From: Favolaschia claudopus
Lineage: Eukaryota > Basidiomycota > Agaricomycetes > Agaricales > Mycenaceae
Length of the DNA stretch: 64,000 nt
Assembly: GCA_037176885.1 (NCBI GenBank)
Contig: JAWWNJ010000018.1
Span: 1,426,001-1,490,000 of the forward strand
Direction of reading: 5' to 3'
Shown one piece after another: positions 30,358 through 40,399 of this stretch (positions within the stretch are counted from its first letter, which is position 1; each line of letters opens with the position of its first letter). Under the pieces are notes generated by a model. The model saw nothing but the letters and a program-made list of their open reading frames with translations, did not search any database and was not told the DNA's origin. A program made the translations under genes and the position numbers.

Positions 30358-33035
30358 TCGCGGTACGAAATTCTGTCGTAACTGCAAGCATGAAGGTCAT
30401 ATCGTGGACAACTGCTGGCAACCGGGTGGCGGTAAGGCCGGTCAGGGCCCGAAGCAGCAGCAGCATAAAAAGAAGAGGAAGAGGGGTAAGGGCAAGGAGA
30501 AGGCCCACAATACGGATGGAGGGGGAGACGAAAAATCCAATAATGTACGCTTCGAGAAATGCTTAATGGCCTCCGTGGCCGACTTCTCCTCTTACTCCCT
30601 GCGTGATGAGAGCATTCCGGCTACACCTCCGACGTCATCCTCCCAGACCAACAACTCCGCATACAGTGCACGTACAGCGGGTGCGTCTACCATCATTGAT
30701 TCTGGTACATCGACACATATTCACTCCGTTCGACGCGACTTCGTTTCTTACGCCCAAGCCGTATCCGGAAATATCAGCGGGTTTGGCAACGGTTCGAGGA
30801 AAATCGAGGGTCGCGGTGAAGCACAGCTACTAGCGTCCCATCCTAAGGGTGGTAACGTCCGACTCAGGTTGAAAGATACCTGTTATGTCCCTGACTCTCA
30901 GCCGACGCTTATATCAGTGTCGCGGCTTGATCAGGCGGACTGTTACACCGTCTTTGGCGGTGGACGCTGTGTTACCTTTGAGAAGGATGACAGTGGCAAG
31001 CTCATCCGCAACCTTATTTCGTCCGAGAAGGTTATTCTGACCGCCTCTCTCGGCAGCGATCGCCTCTATCACCTCGATTCCTCCTCGTCGACGGAGAATT
31101 CTTTTTCCACCTCGTCTCGACCTCCGAACTCAAAGCTTGAGGAGCTGCATCAGCGTCTAGGGCATCTAGGCTACCCTGCGCTGCGCGCTTTCGTTCGGAA
31201 GGGTCACATTTCAGGTGTGAAACTATCTACGGCGGAACTCAATGCTGAGCCGCCGGTATGTCAATCTTGCATGGAGGGCAAGATGACTCGTGCCTCTTTT
31301 CCTCCTTCGGAAGAGGAAAATGCCCAACATATTCTCGATCACGTTCATTCAGATCTTTGGACTGCTCCAGTCCGTACTCTGAACGGATCGAAATATGCCC
31401 TCGCTTTCACCGATGACTGCTCTCGCTGGATTTGGATGTTTTACCTGCGTCACAAGAGTGATGCAGTAGCTGCATTCAAGGAGTGGTTGGAGATGGTCGA
31501 GCGTGAGACAGGTCGCAAGCTTAAGGTCTGGCACGTCGATAATGGGGGTGAATTTATCAACGAAGACCTGAAGCGGTTCTTGAAGGCACGTGGTATTCAG
31601 CTCAAAACCAGCGCTCCACGTACTCCTGAACAGAACGGTGTTGCCGAACGTCAGTTTAGGTCTATTTTTGACCGCGTTCGCACCGTCCTCATCGACGCCG
31701 ACCTGCCGCTTAGCATGTGGGCTGAGGCCAGCAATTACATGGTCTATGTCAAAAACCGTAACCCCACACAGCGCTCTCGACCTTCGTACCCCTTTCTCCA
31801 TCCGCTTCCCAAACCGCAAACAGCCGAGGTACAGGTCTTTTCACCGTTTCGGTTGCAGGGCTTACCTCTATAATGACAATCCTAATCGCAAAAAGTTCGA
31901 CCATCGCGGCGAATGGGTTATTTTTGTTGGGTACCCGGATGATCGCAAGGCTTGGAAGGTTTATCGCCCCTCAAAGCGTACCTTCGGATCGTCGCCTCAT
32001 ATCAAATTCGACGACAACTCAAATTGTGAGGAATTTCGGGCTGAGGGGGAGATACACTCATACAAATATTCTTCTCTCAAATCGTCGTCGACCGAAGCTG
32101 ATGATGATGATTACAGCCCTCCTTTCTCCACTTCTACGCCTCCAACTGCCAATCCGGTACCTCCTCGTGCACCATCCCCTCCTGCTCCAGCTGGACCTGC
32201 GGATGTCGTGTCACAACCTAAACCCCGGGCACCTCGTCAACCTCGTCCTCTACCACCTCCGCGCGACCCATCTACCCGTATCCGGGAAGCCGCTGAGCTC
32301 AAGGCCGCCGCCGCAAACCTTAATTCAGGCTTAGCAGCAGCGCCAGCTCCAGAGGACCCTGACCGTGCGCCGGCAGATTCTGCTTTCGCGGAATCCTGGG
32401 ACGAATTTGAGTACGCTCATATCATTGGTCCCGGCGAAGTTCCTCGCAACTACAAGGAAGCGATGGAATCGCCCGATCGTTCCGAGTGGGAAAGCGCGAT
32501 GGAAGTCGAGCTCGATAGCATTGCGAGGATGGGTACATGGGAACTTGTCCCACCACCTCCCGGTGTCACTCCGCTTGGTTCACTCTGGGTCTATGCCTTG
32601 AAGCACGACAGTACTGGTGCCATCACTCGGTACAAAGCTCGTCTATGTGCTCAGGGTACACCCCAGCGCCCAGGTATCGATTTTTCGATGTCTTTTGCTC
32701 TTGTTGTGAAGTCAGAGTCGCTTCGTTACCTCCTAACCCTAGCTGCAAAGCTGGACTGGGAATTCCACGTTGTGGACGTCGACTCCGCCTTTCTCAACAG
32801 CGAGACGGATCCAGACGAGCCACCTATCTACATGCGACAGCCTCAGGGCCATCGTGTTCGTGGAAAGGAGGACTATGTCTGTCTCCTGAAAAGGGGAATT
32901 TACGGGTTAAAGCAAGCCGCACTTCTCTGGTACCAAAAGTTACGTTCCATTTTGGTCAAGATTGGTTTCCGGGTGTGCATTGCTGATCCGTGCGTCTTTA
33001 TTCGTCGCCTGGAGAAGGCTATTTCCATCATCAGC
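30358..33035 (+). pseudogene. Copia gag-pol remnant: knuckle, protease, integrase, partial RT
   Basis: The zinc knuckle CRNCKHEGHIVDNC (about 30370-30412) marks the gag end; most of gag is deleted. The protease motif is IIDSGTSTHI. The integrase zinc domain HQRLGHLG...CQSC is followed by the catalytic core with HSDLWT, HVDNGGEF and NGVAERQFRS. A frameshift near 31810-31860 moves the coding to the second frame (PFHRFGCRAYLYNDNPNRKKFDHRGEW), then a proline-rich linker, and RT: YKARLCAQG, DVDSAFLN, YGLKQAALLWYQKL. Coding stops at SIIST, directly before the position of the RT catalytic YVDD box, where LTR sequence is fused. Confidence 0.9.
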
Positions 33036-33117
33036 ACTTACTTGTATTCTATCAGGTATATAATACACGAGTCGTTTCCTCCACGACTGAGTTAATATAC
33101 TTACTTGTATTCTATCA

Positions 33118-33211
33118 GCTTGAGACTGATACACAACGGAGAGCTCAACTTACATTTAATCTAGACAGTCAAGGAATGGACCTTAGTGAATATAGAGTAT
33201 ACTTAGGGTAA
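33118..33211 (+). pseudogene. Helitron helicase C-terminus, continued after the Copia insertion
   Basis: LETDTQRRAQLTFNLDSQG then MDLSEY matches the minus-strand fragment at 10.1-10.2 kb and completes the protein interrupted at 29909. Confidence 0.75.
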
Positions 33212-33579
33212 CCAGCCCGCTCTGGTTACCTTGCTGGTGACCCCCGCTTAGCTTAGCCGAGGTAACCACCGGAATACACGATTGTACTCTCTGGTGATCG
33301 GAGAACCGAGTCGAGGACTCCGAGTATCCAGCACACTGCCAGCACGAAGGCGGCAATTGCCGATGTGTGGGAAATTCTTGCTAGGAGAATTCTGTGCAAA
33401 TAAAGCCATGTTCTGTCTCTTGAAGGAAGCAAACTCTCGGCCGAAGTGGAGCTGGCGACGGGAAGCAAAACAAAGGTAAGCACAAACAAATGAGCACCAC
33501 TCGATCAAAACCCGTATATTGTTTCCAAAACGGCTGTAATAACTCCACCAAAAAACTTGAGAATTTGCGAGGAGGAAGG
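33212..33579. other. No gene recognised
   Basis: Minus frames in this stretch (33248-33823) are open, partly running into the MITE, with no family resemblance. Confidence 0.3.
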
Positions 33580-33581
33580 TA

Positions 33582-34105
33582 CTCGGTGTGACCAAAAGTA
33601 GCCGACATCGGAAATTGCGTGTTTTCAACCAGATTTTGTGGGTGACTGCTGGGCAAATTGGCCCAATTGGCAGTGTATGAACATATACGATTGCATAAGA
33701 AGCAGGCAAAAGGTTGCATAGTCTCTTTGTCCTATTATTACACATTCTTTTATGTATGCTTTGAGGCGGGAAATTAGTGTGCCGAGTTGCCTCTCTCACT
33801 GAACAACGGGAAACACCTGGCAACCTTAGATATTGGATTTAGACTATTGGGATACTAAGCACTTTTTTGGGGTACTTACCGGCCTGAAATTCCGGCATCC
33901 CTCCTTCAGAGAACGCAAACATGTCCAAATTGGTCCAATTTTAAAGATTGATTCACCAACTCAAAACAAAACATTGCATGTCATGCCCATACCATGGAAG
34001 TGGTAGAAAAAATGATTTAGAAGAGCCCTGTATTACTTCAAGCTGTTTGAGTTTCGAAATTCCCCTCTAAAAAGCCAAATTCCGGTTACTTTTGGTCACA
34101 CCGAG
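33582..34105. mobile_element. TA-flanked MITE, 524 bp
   Basis: Inverted ends CTCGGTGTGACCAAAAGTA (about 23 bp, one mismatch) are flanked by TA at 33580-33581 and 34106-34107. No transposase is encoded. Confidence 0.85.
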
Positions 34106-34107
34106 TA

Positions 34108-35136
34108 TGAAAAAAACGGTTACCGACATCACAGTGAACCCCTTGCTCCGGGCTTAGACCGGTGACCGTCTGTCTATGGAGCAAGCTGTCGATAGACAGA
34201 CCGGTCGATCTGAGTTTGAATTACCGTTACGCGCGAGATACCCCATATGGGATCTTTGTAAGCAACATTTTGGCGGGGAGAGGGCAATGCCAAACAACGT
34301 CACGTCAAGTCAACAAAGGTTGTCTGGCCTGAATGATTTGTTTTGTATCAAATTCAGAGGTCCAGTCGACATTTTCCGTCTCATAATTGGTAGCCAAGCA
34401 TTTATTTTTGCCAACTTTACAGAGGGAGGTAGGGAACGGACCTTGCTGAAAAAGATTCCATATCGGGTATCCCGCGCGTCAAGGGAATTTAAACTCAGAT
34501 CGACCACCTGTCCAACGAGTCTGGCCCGGCTAAAACTACCTCGTAAGTCACAGTCGGCTCAGTGAAACGGGAGAATGCGCTGCGGGTGTTGATGTAATTG
34601 GAGCCTTCCTCCAACAAGTCCCGGACCGGACCTTTAGAAAACTGTATCGACGGGTAGAGTCAGCAAGCATAAACATTTCGCTTCGAGTCTCCAAGGCGGT
34701 TCTTTTGAAGCCCACATCCGCAGGAAAATGAAAAGACGAGACAAATGTCTCCATTGGGAGGGTTTTGATGGCAGGAATGATGCCAAGTATTGTACTCGAA
34801 ACCAGAGGAAATTCAAAAATCTGAAAACATAAGATTGTAGCGACTGAAAATGCGGTCCTGCACGTACAAAAATCATGCCTTTACGATAAGTTTGAATTTT
34901 GGCCATTCGCGTTAAGTCAAAACAACCTCGGTAACTTCCGCCTCCTGTCAAAATGTCCGGATTATCTTCCACTTCCAGAGTTCCAGTCGCTATCGCCGGT
35001 TGTAACTTGTCCCCCGTGATTGATCACCAACCAACCTGGCAAAGTGGCTGTGTCGAGTCTACAATACTTACTCGAGCTTGCTCTGAGCTCTTGTTTTCAC
35101 GCATTAGAGGCAAAACTGACGCAGAATGATGAAAAT
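34108..35136. other. No gene recognised
   Basis: The plus frame 34176-34565 and minus frame 34634-34972 are open but lack any motif. Confidence 0.35.
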
Positions 35137-35174
35137 TTCCTTATATAGTAATGCATTTAATTTCGCCGCAACTG
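35137..35174 (+). repeat. Single terminal repeat of the CAGTTGCGGCG family
   Basis: It matches the right end of the element at 44871-45237 (TAATGCATTTAATTTCGCC, then GCAACTG and TA). No partner end was found nearby, so this is a solo or truncated end. Confidence 0.65.
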
Positions 35175-35282
35175 TAGGTAGTAAGCGAGATATTATCTGG
35201 GATCAAGTATAGAGGGAAGGGAGCAAGCTCGGTCGAATTTCTGCATCCTCTCAAAATCACCTTCTCGAGGTCTCCCACCATC

Positions 35283-36860
35283 ATGTCCGCCAAATCCAAA
35301 GAAAAGTCAAAGTTCCTAGCCGCCATCTCCACCGACCCTGGACCTCGCCCAGCCACTCGCAAGCAGACAAGGACTGCCCAGACCGCCACTATCACCGCGG
35401 AAGGCCCCGCCGCCGTCGCTGCCACGTCATCATCTGTTACAGTTACCGCTACCTCGCCGATTCTCCCTCCCTCCCCAAGCTCTCCAGTCAACCAATCCAT
35501 TGCATTGACAAAGCCAGCTCCTACAGTGCGTGCTGAAAGGTCGACCCAATCGAAGCAGTTACAAGTGGAGGCTTCGCGAGCTAAGAAGGAGTTCTTGTTG
35601 ACTTCCCGGGACCGTATTGATGACGCAGATTCTTTCGACGCATTGGCAGAGGTCTTTGGCGATATCTTGAAATGGCTCCAGACCTCTAGCGCTATCACTC
35701 AAGAGTTCTGGAAGATCCTCAGCGCGATACAGCAACGACTCGCCAACCACGTGACCATTGTGCGCGAGTCGGAATCCACCTCCTCCTTTAGCGCTCTCCT
35801 CCTCCAGGCAGTTACGCCATCCCTCAAGGAGCTCTCCGCGAAATCCGAGGCTCAGAACAAAGCCATTGCATCGCTCTCGAAGGAAGTCGCTTCGTTCAAA
35901 GCGGAGAAAGCTCTTTCGTACGCCGCGGTGGCCGCTGCTGCCGTGAAGCCCGCCACTCCCCCTGTTCCCAAACCAAAGCCACCTCCGCTACCTGCGCCAA
36001 GCGATGAGCGTATTCTCGTTCGCTTTGATGGTGACGTCCCACCCCTCTTCAATGCGCCTTACCCGGAGATCATCGCCACTGTCAATAAACACCTCGCTTC
36101 CTTGTCCCTCCCTAGCCTACTCTTCGCGAAGAAGCAAAGCAGCACCAGCATCTTTCTTGTACCTGGATCTGCGTCGGCTACTGACATACTCAGCAAGGAG
36201 TGGTCTCGCTGGGGTCCTGCGATCTTGCCTGGCGGCCGCGTTGCGCCGGTAGCATTACATGGCCACCTTCAGGTGAACGGAGTGCCGTTTGATGAGGTTG
36301 CAGACATGGGAGAGTTGAAGCGCGAGTTTGAGATCCGGAATCCAGATTTGGGCCCAGTCACCGGTCTCCCAACTTGGGTCAATCGCCCGCCTTCCGAATC
36401 GCAGACAGCCGCCATCGTGGCCAGCGGGCGTAAGCCAAAACGTGCCGGTTCTGTATATTTCCTTCTCCAGTCACGCGAAAAGGTCGATCTTGCGCTCTCA
36501 CGCGGCCGCATCATCCTGTGTTCCACTAGTCCCACTGTCGCTCGTGGCTTCCCGCATCTTCGCATCTCCCAGTGCTGGGGATGTCACAAATACGGACACA
36601 CCAAGGCTCGATGCAACGTCAAGAAGCCATCTTGCGGCATATGTGCGAAGCCCTCGGCGGACCATCCTCACGGCGACACCTCCCAATGTTCTGGCCCTGT
36701 GGAATGCCTCAATTGTGGTGGAAAGCACCGCGCGGATTCGTATACCTGCCCGCGTCGGAAAGAGTTGGCGGTAACTCTGGCGGAGCGCATGAAGGACCTT
36801 CACCAGGCTTTAGATAAGTCGTCGGTCCACCCTCTCCCGTACATACAATCCCCTCGTTAA
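35283..36860 (+). CDS. LINE ORF1 (gag-like) protein with three zinc knuckles, 525 aa
   Basis: The ATG at 35283 follows CCACCATC. The N-terminus is basic and alanine/threonine-rich; residues about 100-210 are alpha-helical with a coiled-coil-like LKELSAKSEAQNKAIASL; a proline-rich linker follows (KPKPPPLPAPS); residues about 245-400 resemble the esterase/RRM-like middle domain of Tad-type ORF1 in general layout; cysteine motifs CWGCHKYGHTKARC, CGIC..H..C and CLNCGGKHRADSYTC lie near 430-485. The frame is intact. It would bind LINE RNA. No RT frame follows: after the stop there is a T/C-rich UTR and a short repeat tail, so the element is internally deleted or non-autonomous. Confidence 0.85.
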   Translation: MSAKSKEKSKFLAAISTDPGPRPATRKQTRTAQTATITAEGPAAVAATSSSVTVTATSPILPPSPSSPVNQSIALTKPAPTVRAERSTQSKQLQVEASRAKKEFLLTSRDRIDDADSFDALAEVFGDILKWLQTSSAITQEFWKILSAIQQRLANHVTIVRESESTSSFSALLLQAVTPSLKELSAKSEAQNKAIASLSKEVASFKAEKALSYAAVAAAAVKPATPPVPKPKPPPLPAPSDERILVRFDGDVPPLFNAPYPEIIATVNKHLASLSLPSLLFAKKQSSTSIFLVPGSASATDILSKEWSRWGPAILPGGRVAPVALHGHLQVNGVPFDEVADMGELKREFEIRNPDLGPVTGLPTWVNRPPSESQTAAIVASGRKPKRAGSVYFLLQSREKVDLALSRGRIILCSTSPTVARGFPHLRISQCWGCHKYGHTKARCNVKKPSCGICAKPSADHPHGDTSQCSGPVECLNCGGKHRADSYTCPRRKELAVTLAERMKDLHQALDKSSVHPLPYIQSPR

Positions 36861-37157
36861 TCCTCTCCGCTCTCTTTTATTCTTCTGTATTCTTCATCCT
36901 TGATTCATACCCACCCTATGTCTCCCTCTTCCCCTTCCTTCCCGTTCCATCTCAAATATTTGATACTGTTACTCCTCAAACTTTCATTCCCTTGCGCGAT
37001 ACTTAACCTTCTTTTCCTCTCTCGTTATAGTCTATGTTACCGTTTCCAAACTACCTACTATATGAAATCCCCGCCGACCCTTACCGTACTGCTGCATAGC
37101 TCTTCCGTAGCCAGGTACAGCATATATTAGAACTTCAAATCAAATCAAATCAAATCG
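36861..37157 (+). other. LINE-like 3' UTR with (CAAAT)n tail
   Basis: A pyrimidine-rich UTR ends in about four CAAAT units at 37136-37155, a simple-repeat tail as used by some LINEs instead of poly-A. Confidence 0.6.
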
Positions 37158-37196
37158 AAGTGTGAGGTTTCCTTGTGCATCTTGTAGAGTCCAAAA

Positions 37197-37766
37197 TTAC
37201 GGTCGACGAAGCAAGTCAAGTTCATCGTCAGAATCGTCTGATTTCTCCATTGACACAACACGCATAAGCCACCTCAACATCGATCGGAGATGCCGATCTC
37301 GCCACACAGCCGCTTTCTCTCTGCGCTTTTGCATCTCCGCCGTCACTATCAGGTCAAACAAGATCGAGCCCATAGCTTCGGCTTCCTGAATTGTCAAGTC
37401 GGACCGGCCAAATAGAGCCACACAGTGCTGCCCATGACCTTCGTCCAGGGCTTCAAGTAGAGCATGTGAAAAGGTGTGAGAGCTTCTAAGATACGGGCTA
37501 TTCTGGAAGATCAACAGAAATGCGAGGGAGTATGAAGAGCAATCAATGGAGATAAGAGAGAGTGTGCGTAATGCTGCACGATGGCAGTTCGTATTGATGA
37601 TTATTTCCGAAAATATGACCTCGGATCCGAAAAGCAGGAGCCCGAGTCTGTGTACGGTTGAATGAAGTCACCGAAGGACAGGTAAGTCTTACCTGTGGTA
37701 GTGTGTAGGCACAACATGAAAAATTTCGCATATCTCATCGTCGGTGAATTCATCCGTATTTCCCAT
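37197..37766 (-). CDS. Hypothetical protein, two exons, 174 aa
   Basis: Exon 1 (37766-37693) starts ATG and encodes MGNTDEFTDDEICEIFHVV. A 45-nt intron (37692-37648, GTAAGA...ACACAG) is followed by exon 2 (37647-37197), which is open to a TAA after DLLRRP. The join keeps phase (codon AG/A). The protein has an acidic start, a hydrophobic middle (LGLLLFGSEVIFSEIII and SLAFLLIFQ) and a charged helix-rich end (AEMQKRREKAAVWRDRHLRS). A pyrimidine-rich TTTCTGTTAG just upstream of the ATG could be a 3' splice site, so an upstream exon is possible. I do not recognise the family. Confidence 0.5.
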
Positions 37767-37769
37767 AGC

Positions 37770-38695
37770 CTGGGCTAACAGAAACAGACAGATGGATGTA
37801 AGGGGAGGAACCACGGTCGACCGAGCAGAAGAACGAGGGTTGTCGACCAACACTTCCCCAGCGACACAGGAGAAGAACGAGCTGACAAGCTGCAGCTGGG
37901 AGCGTGAATCTTGGTGCGCATCCTCCCTCGTGCGTCTGTTTCGTTGATGCCGAGAATACGTCAAAGGTCCTCCACCTCTCGTTCGACCGCGATCTACCAA
38001 AGCATCTGTTTTGTCGCAGTTTAGGAGGGTCTGAGTCAGGTTTAGCAGACGCGTGAGCATCGGCATCGGCGAGCGGCGGAAACGAGCGAAATCTCACGTG
38101 ACATACTGTTTCCCCTTTCCATGTTCCACTCTGTTCCGGCTTGCACAATGCCCATAGAGACTAACTTTCGCGGTGAATGTTGTGTCAAATACCTAAATCT
38201 ACTTGGATCCCCCACAAAAACAAAATTTTGCTCTCAAATACTCAATTTATTGTGCTGCAACCAGCATCCTTCCCAACATTTTGTGTTCCATTAGCTTCAA
38301 AATTTGAAGATATTCACTCTCCATGCATTTACGCTGCATCTGGGCCGTATGGATTGGCATCTTGGACCAATCTTGCCGTAAATTTCTGACTTGCGAAGAG
38401 GACCAACCAATTTCGGCCGAACCGGCCGAGTGTTCGGATATAGTTGATCTTCGCCTCTTTAAACAGTGTTTGACTCCCTTTTCGTGGTCGGATAGTGTTT
38501 CCAGGGAAGGAATTATAGTTTATGACATTGTTAGCACGCATATTTGAACGAAATCGGACGAGCAGAAGAGGTATATTGGCAGTACACAGTAAGTGTGACA
38601 CCTGTGACTCCCGCGTACGAAAGGGGAACAGAATAAAATCCATCGTTTATTCAGAACACATTCTAGCCATATAAGTTGTGGGAGAAGTATCTTCC
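37770..38695. other. No certain gene
   Basis: Minus frames at 37750-38148 and 37689-38066 overlap the possible upstream exon of the gene at 37.2-37.8 kb. Nothing else is recognisable. Confidence 0.3.
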
Positions 38696-38699
38696 ATTT

Positions 38700-39116
38700 T
38701 TATAGATCTTCAAATGTTATCCCTTGAATTTGTAAAATTCCTTTGCCTTTCCCTGGAAGTGGGGGAGTGTTGAAAAAATGCTGTTGTTTTTGCAGGGAGA
38801 GTAATGGAGATACAACGAGGACGAGCTTCGACTTGTTTTGAGGAAGGAGGAGAGGCAGGACAAATGGGGTCGTCTTGCCCATGCCCGTGCCTGCGATGAC
38901 CAAGCTGTCGAGCTTCAAAATGAGAGCCTCGGCAACGTCTAGCTGCCAGTCGTGCGCGGTGTTGTTTGTGCGCTGCCGGAACACCGAGCTCATTGTGTCG
39001 CGTGTATGCTTTGAATTGTAACCATATTCAGTGGCTGCGCGCCGCCGCGCATCATGTAGGAGGTGCTGAGAGCGCTCGCGGAGGGCGGGGTGACGGTCCC
39101 CACCCTCCGGAGGCAT
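38700..39116 (-). pseudogene. RecQ/DEAD-like helicase N-terminal fragment
   Basis: The minus frame carries FRQRTNNTAHDWQLDVAEAL, the Walker A phrase GTGMGKTT, then FVLPLLL and LVVSPLLSLQ, the start of helicase domain 1 in RecQ-like proteins that are multiplied in many basidiomycete genomes. After SLQKQQHFF the frame leaves the family and stops, with no DEAD/DEVH box, so it is a 5' fragment. It could be transposon cargo or a telomere-linked helicase relic; the sequence here does not decide. Confidence 0.75.
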
Positions 39117-39503
39117 GGTCCTGTAGGTGGCGGCGGACGCGAGCGAACGGCGTGGACGCAGTGACGCGCGGAGCGGGTTATGGTAGGTCTTCCAATGGAA
39201 GTGGCCCAGACGTTCCTACGCCCTTGTTCCGATCACCCTCAAAATCAATCAAACACCAAAAGCTGTCATTGGAATTACAGATTAGGAAGTAGCTCCGATA
39301 TATCTAATCTCGCCCTCTCGGACTGCGGAGGAACGTCTGGGTATCCGAGACTAGAAAAGATATATTTCATGTTGCATTGATAGACTCGGTCGGAGTCGGA
39401 AATGCAGCATTAGAGCACTTTGGCAAACGGTGAAAAATGATCTTCAGTTCCCGCTAACCAAATTTTGGTTGTGGAGCCGCAAAACAGTGCGCAGCCTAGT
39501 CTT

Positions 39504-40170
39504 GAGTTAAGCTGTAGAGGCGAGTACGAGTCGCACCGGAGTTTGAATTCTTTGATGGGCTCATATGCTGCCCTATACCAAGCACCAATTCCAGTGATTA
39601 ACCTGTTTGCGCAAAAGCCATGATGGCTTTGGGCGTGTGCGCAGCATATGGCTCCTAATTCTGGGACGTTTAAGCATCAAACTTATATTGTATGCAACAT
39701 ATCCGCACAGTTTATAGTAGCTGTCATGGGCTTCCCCAAATCACCAGAATTCACGGTTAATTTATGGCATCAACAACAGTTTCTCTGCTTGAGTGGTCTC
39801 TCCCTCACTGTCCGGCTATTGCCCGTCATGAAGGTCCACAGTTCATCACCGGGCTTAATCTAGATAAGCAGGGATGGTTTTGATGCAGTTGTGAACAGAA
39901 TGCCCAAGATCAGCCGCCATTGGAGCCATCGGCTGCGCACACGCCAAAAGCCACCAGATGGCTCGTATGGCTTCTTGGACATGTATATTTCGAGTCTTGT
40001 GAGGTCCCCCAAATTCCCCCACGAACCCTAGGAGAGGAAATGTGGGTGAACTATGTCTTTCTTTCTGGCCTTTTTCTCGCTATAATTGATGGGATTGATG
40101 GCTCGGCGTTGTCAAGGCCATAAAGTTTTAAACTCCGAGGCGACTCGTACTCGCCTCTACAGCTTAACTC
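39504..40170. mobile_element. TIR transposon (41-bp ends), with nested element
   Basis: Ends GAGTTAAGCTGTAGAGGCGA (41 bp, about one mismatch) lie at 39504-39544 and 40130-40170. Flanks CAGCCTAGTCTT and CAGCCTCTCTTG look like an imperfect 9-11-bp duplication, which would suit a Mutator-like element. Most of the interior is the nested element at 39598-39985. Confidence 0.65.
39598..39985 (+). mobile_element. GCGCAAAAGCCAT element, copy 1
   Basis: It is highly similar to the inverse of 49551-49934 over its whole length, including the ends TTTGCGCAAAAGCCAT and GGCTCGTATGGCTT; the right end is clipped here. No coding capacity is apparent. Confidence 0.75.
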
Positions 40171-40174
40171 CAGC

Positions 40175-40240
40175 CTCTCTTGTATTGAGTGATCTGAACG
40201 ACTATCTTCAGATTTCACGTCCCCCATACAAGAGAGGGTG
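40175..40240. repeat. Short palindrome
   Basis: CCTCTCTTGTAT and its inverse ATACAAGAGAGG enclose about 40 bp. It may be a tiny foldback remnant. Confidence 0.5.
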
Positions 40241-40399
40241 AGACGAGCCTATGCGCAGCCCACTGTACTCTTTTCACCAAACTCGCTTAGTTTTTATGGG
40301 ACACGGCCCAATAAGGGAATTGGCAGCGCCAGCGTGTCCCGGGGCACGCTGGTTGGGGTGGGGCGGCCCCGGGGCACCGAATCACTGTAGCCCGCAAAC

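Larger units (their letters stand above)
29910..33117 (+). mobile_element. Damaged Copia retrotransposon inserted in the Helitron
   Basis: The right boundary is exact: Helitron codons resume at 33118 (GCTTGAGACTG). Comparison with the uninterrupted Helitron fragment at 10.1-10.3 kb shows that six bases of Helitron sequence and any TSD are lost at the left edge. The element has a 5' LTR (29910-30180), a primer site GGTTATGGGAC (30181), little gag, protease, integrase, partial RT and a stump of LTR (33036-33117). RNase H and U3 of the 3' LTR are gone. Confidence 0.85.
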
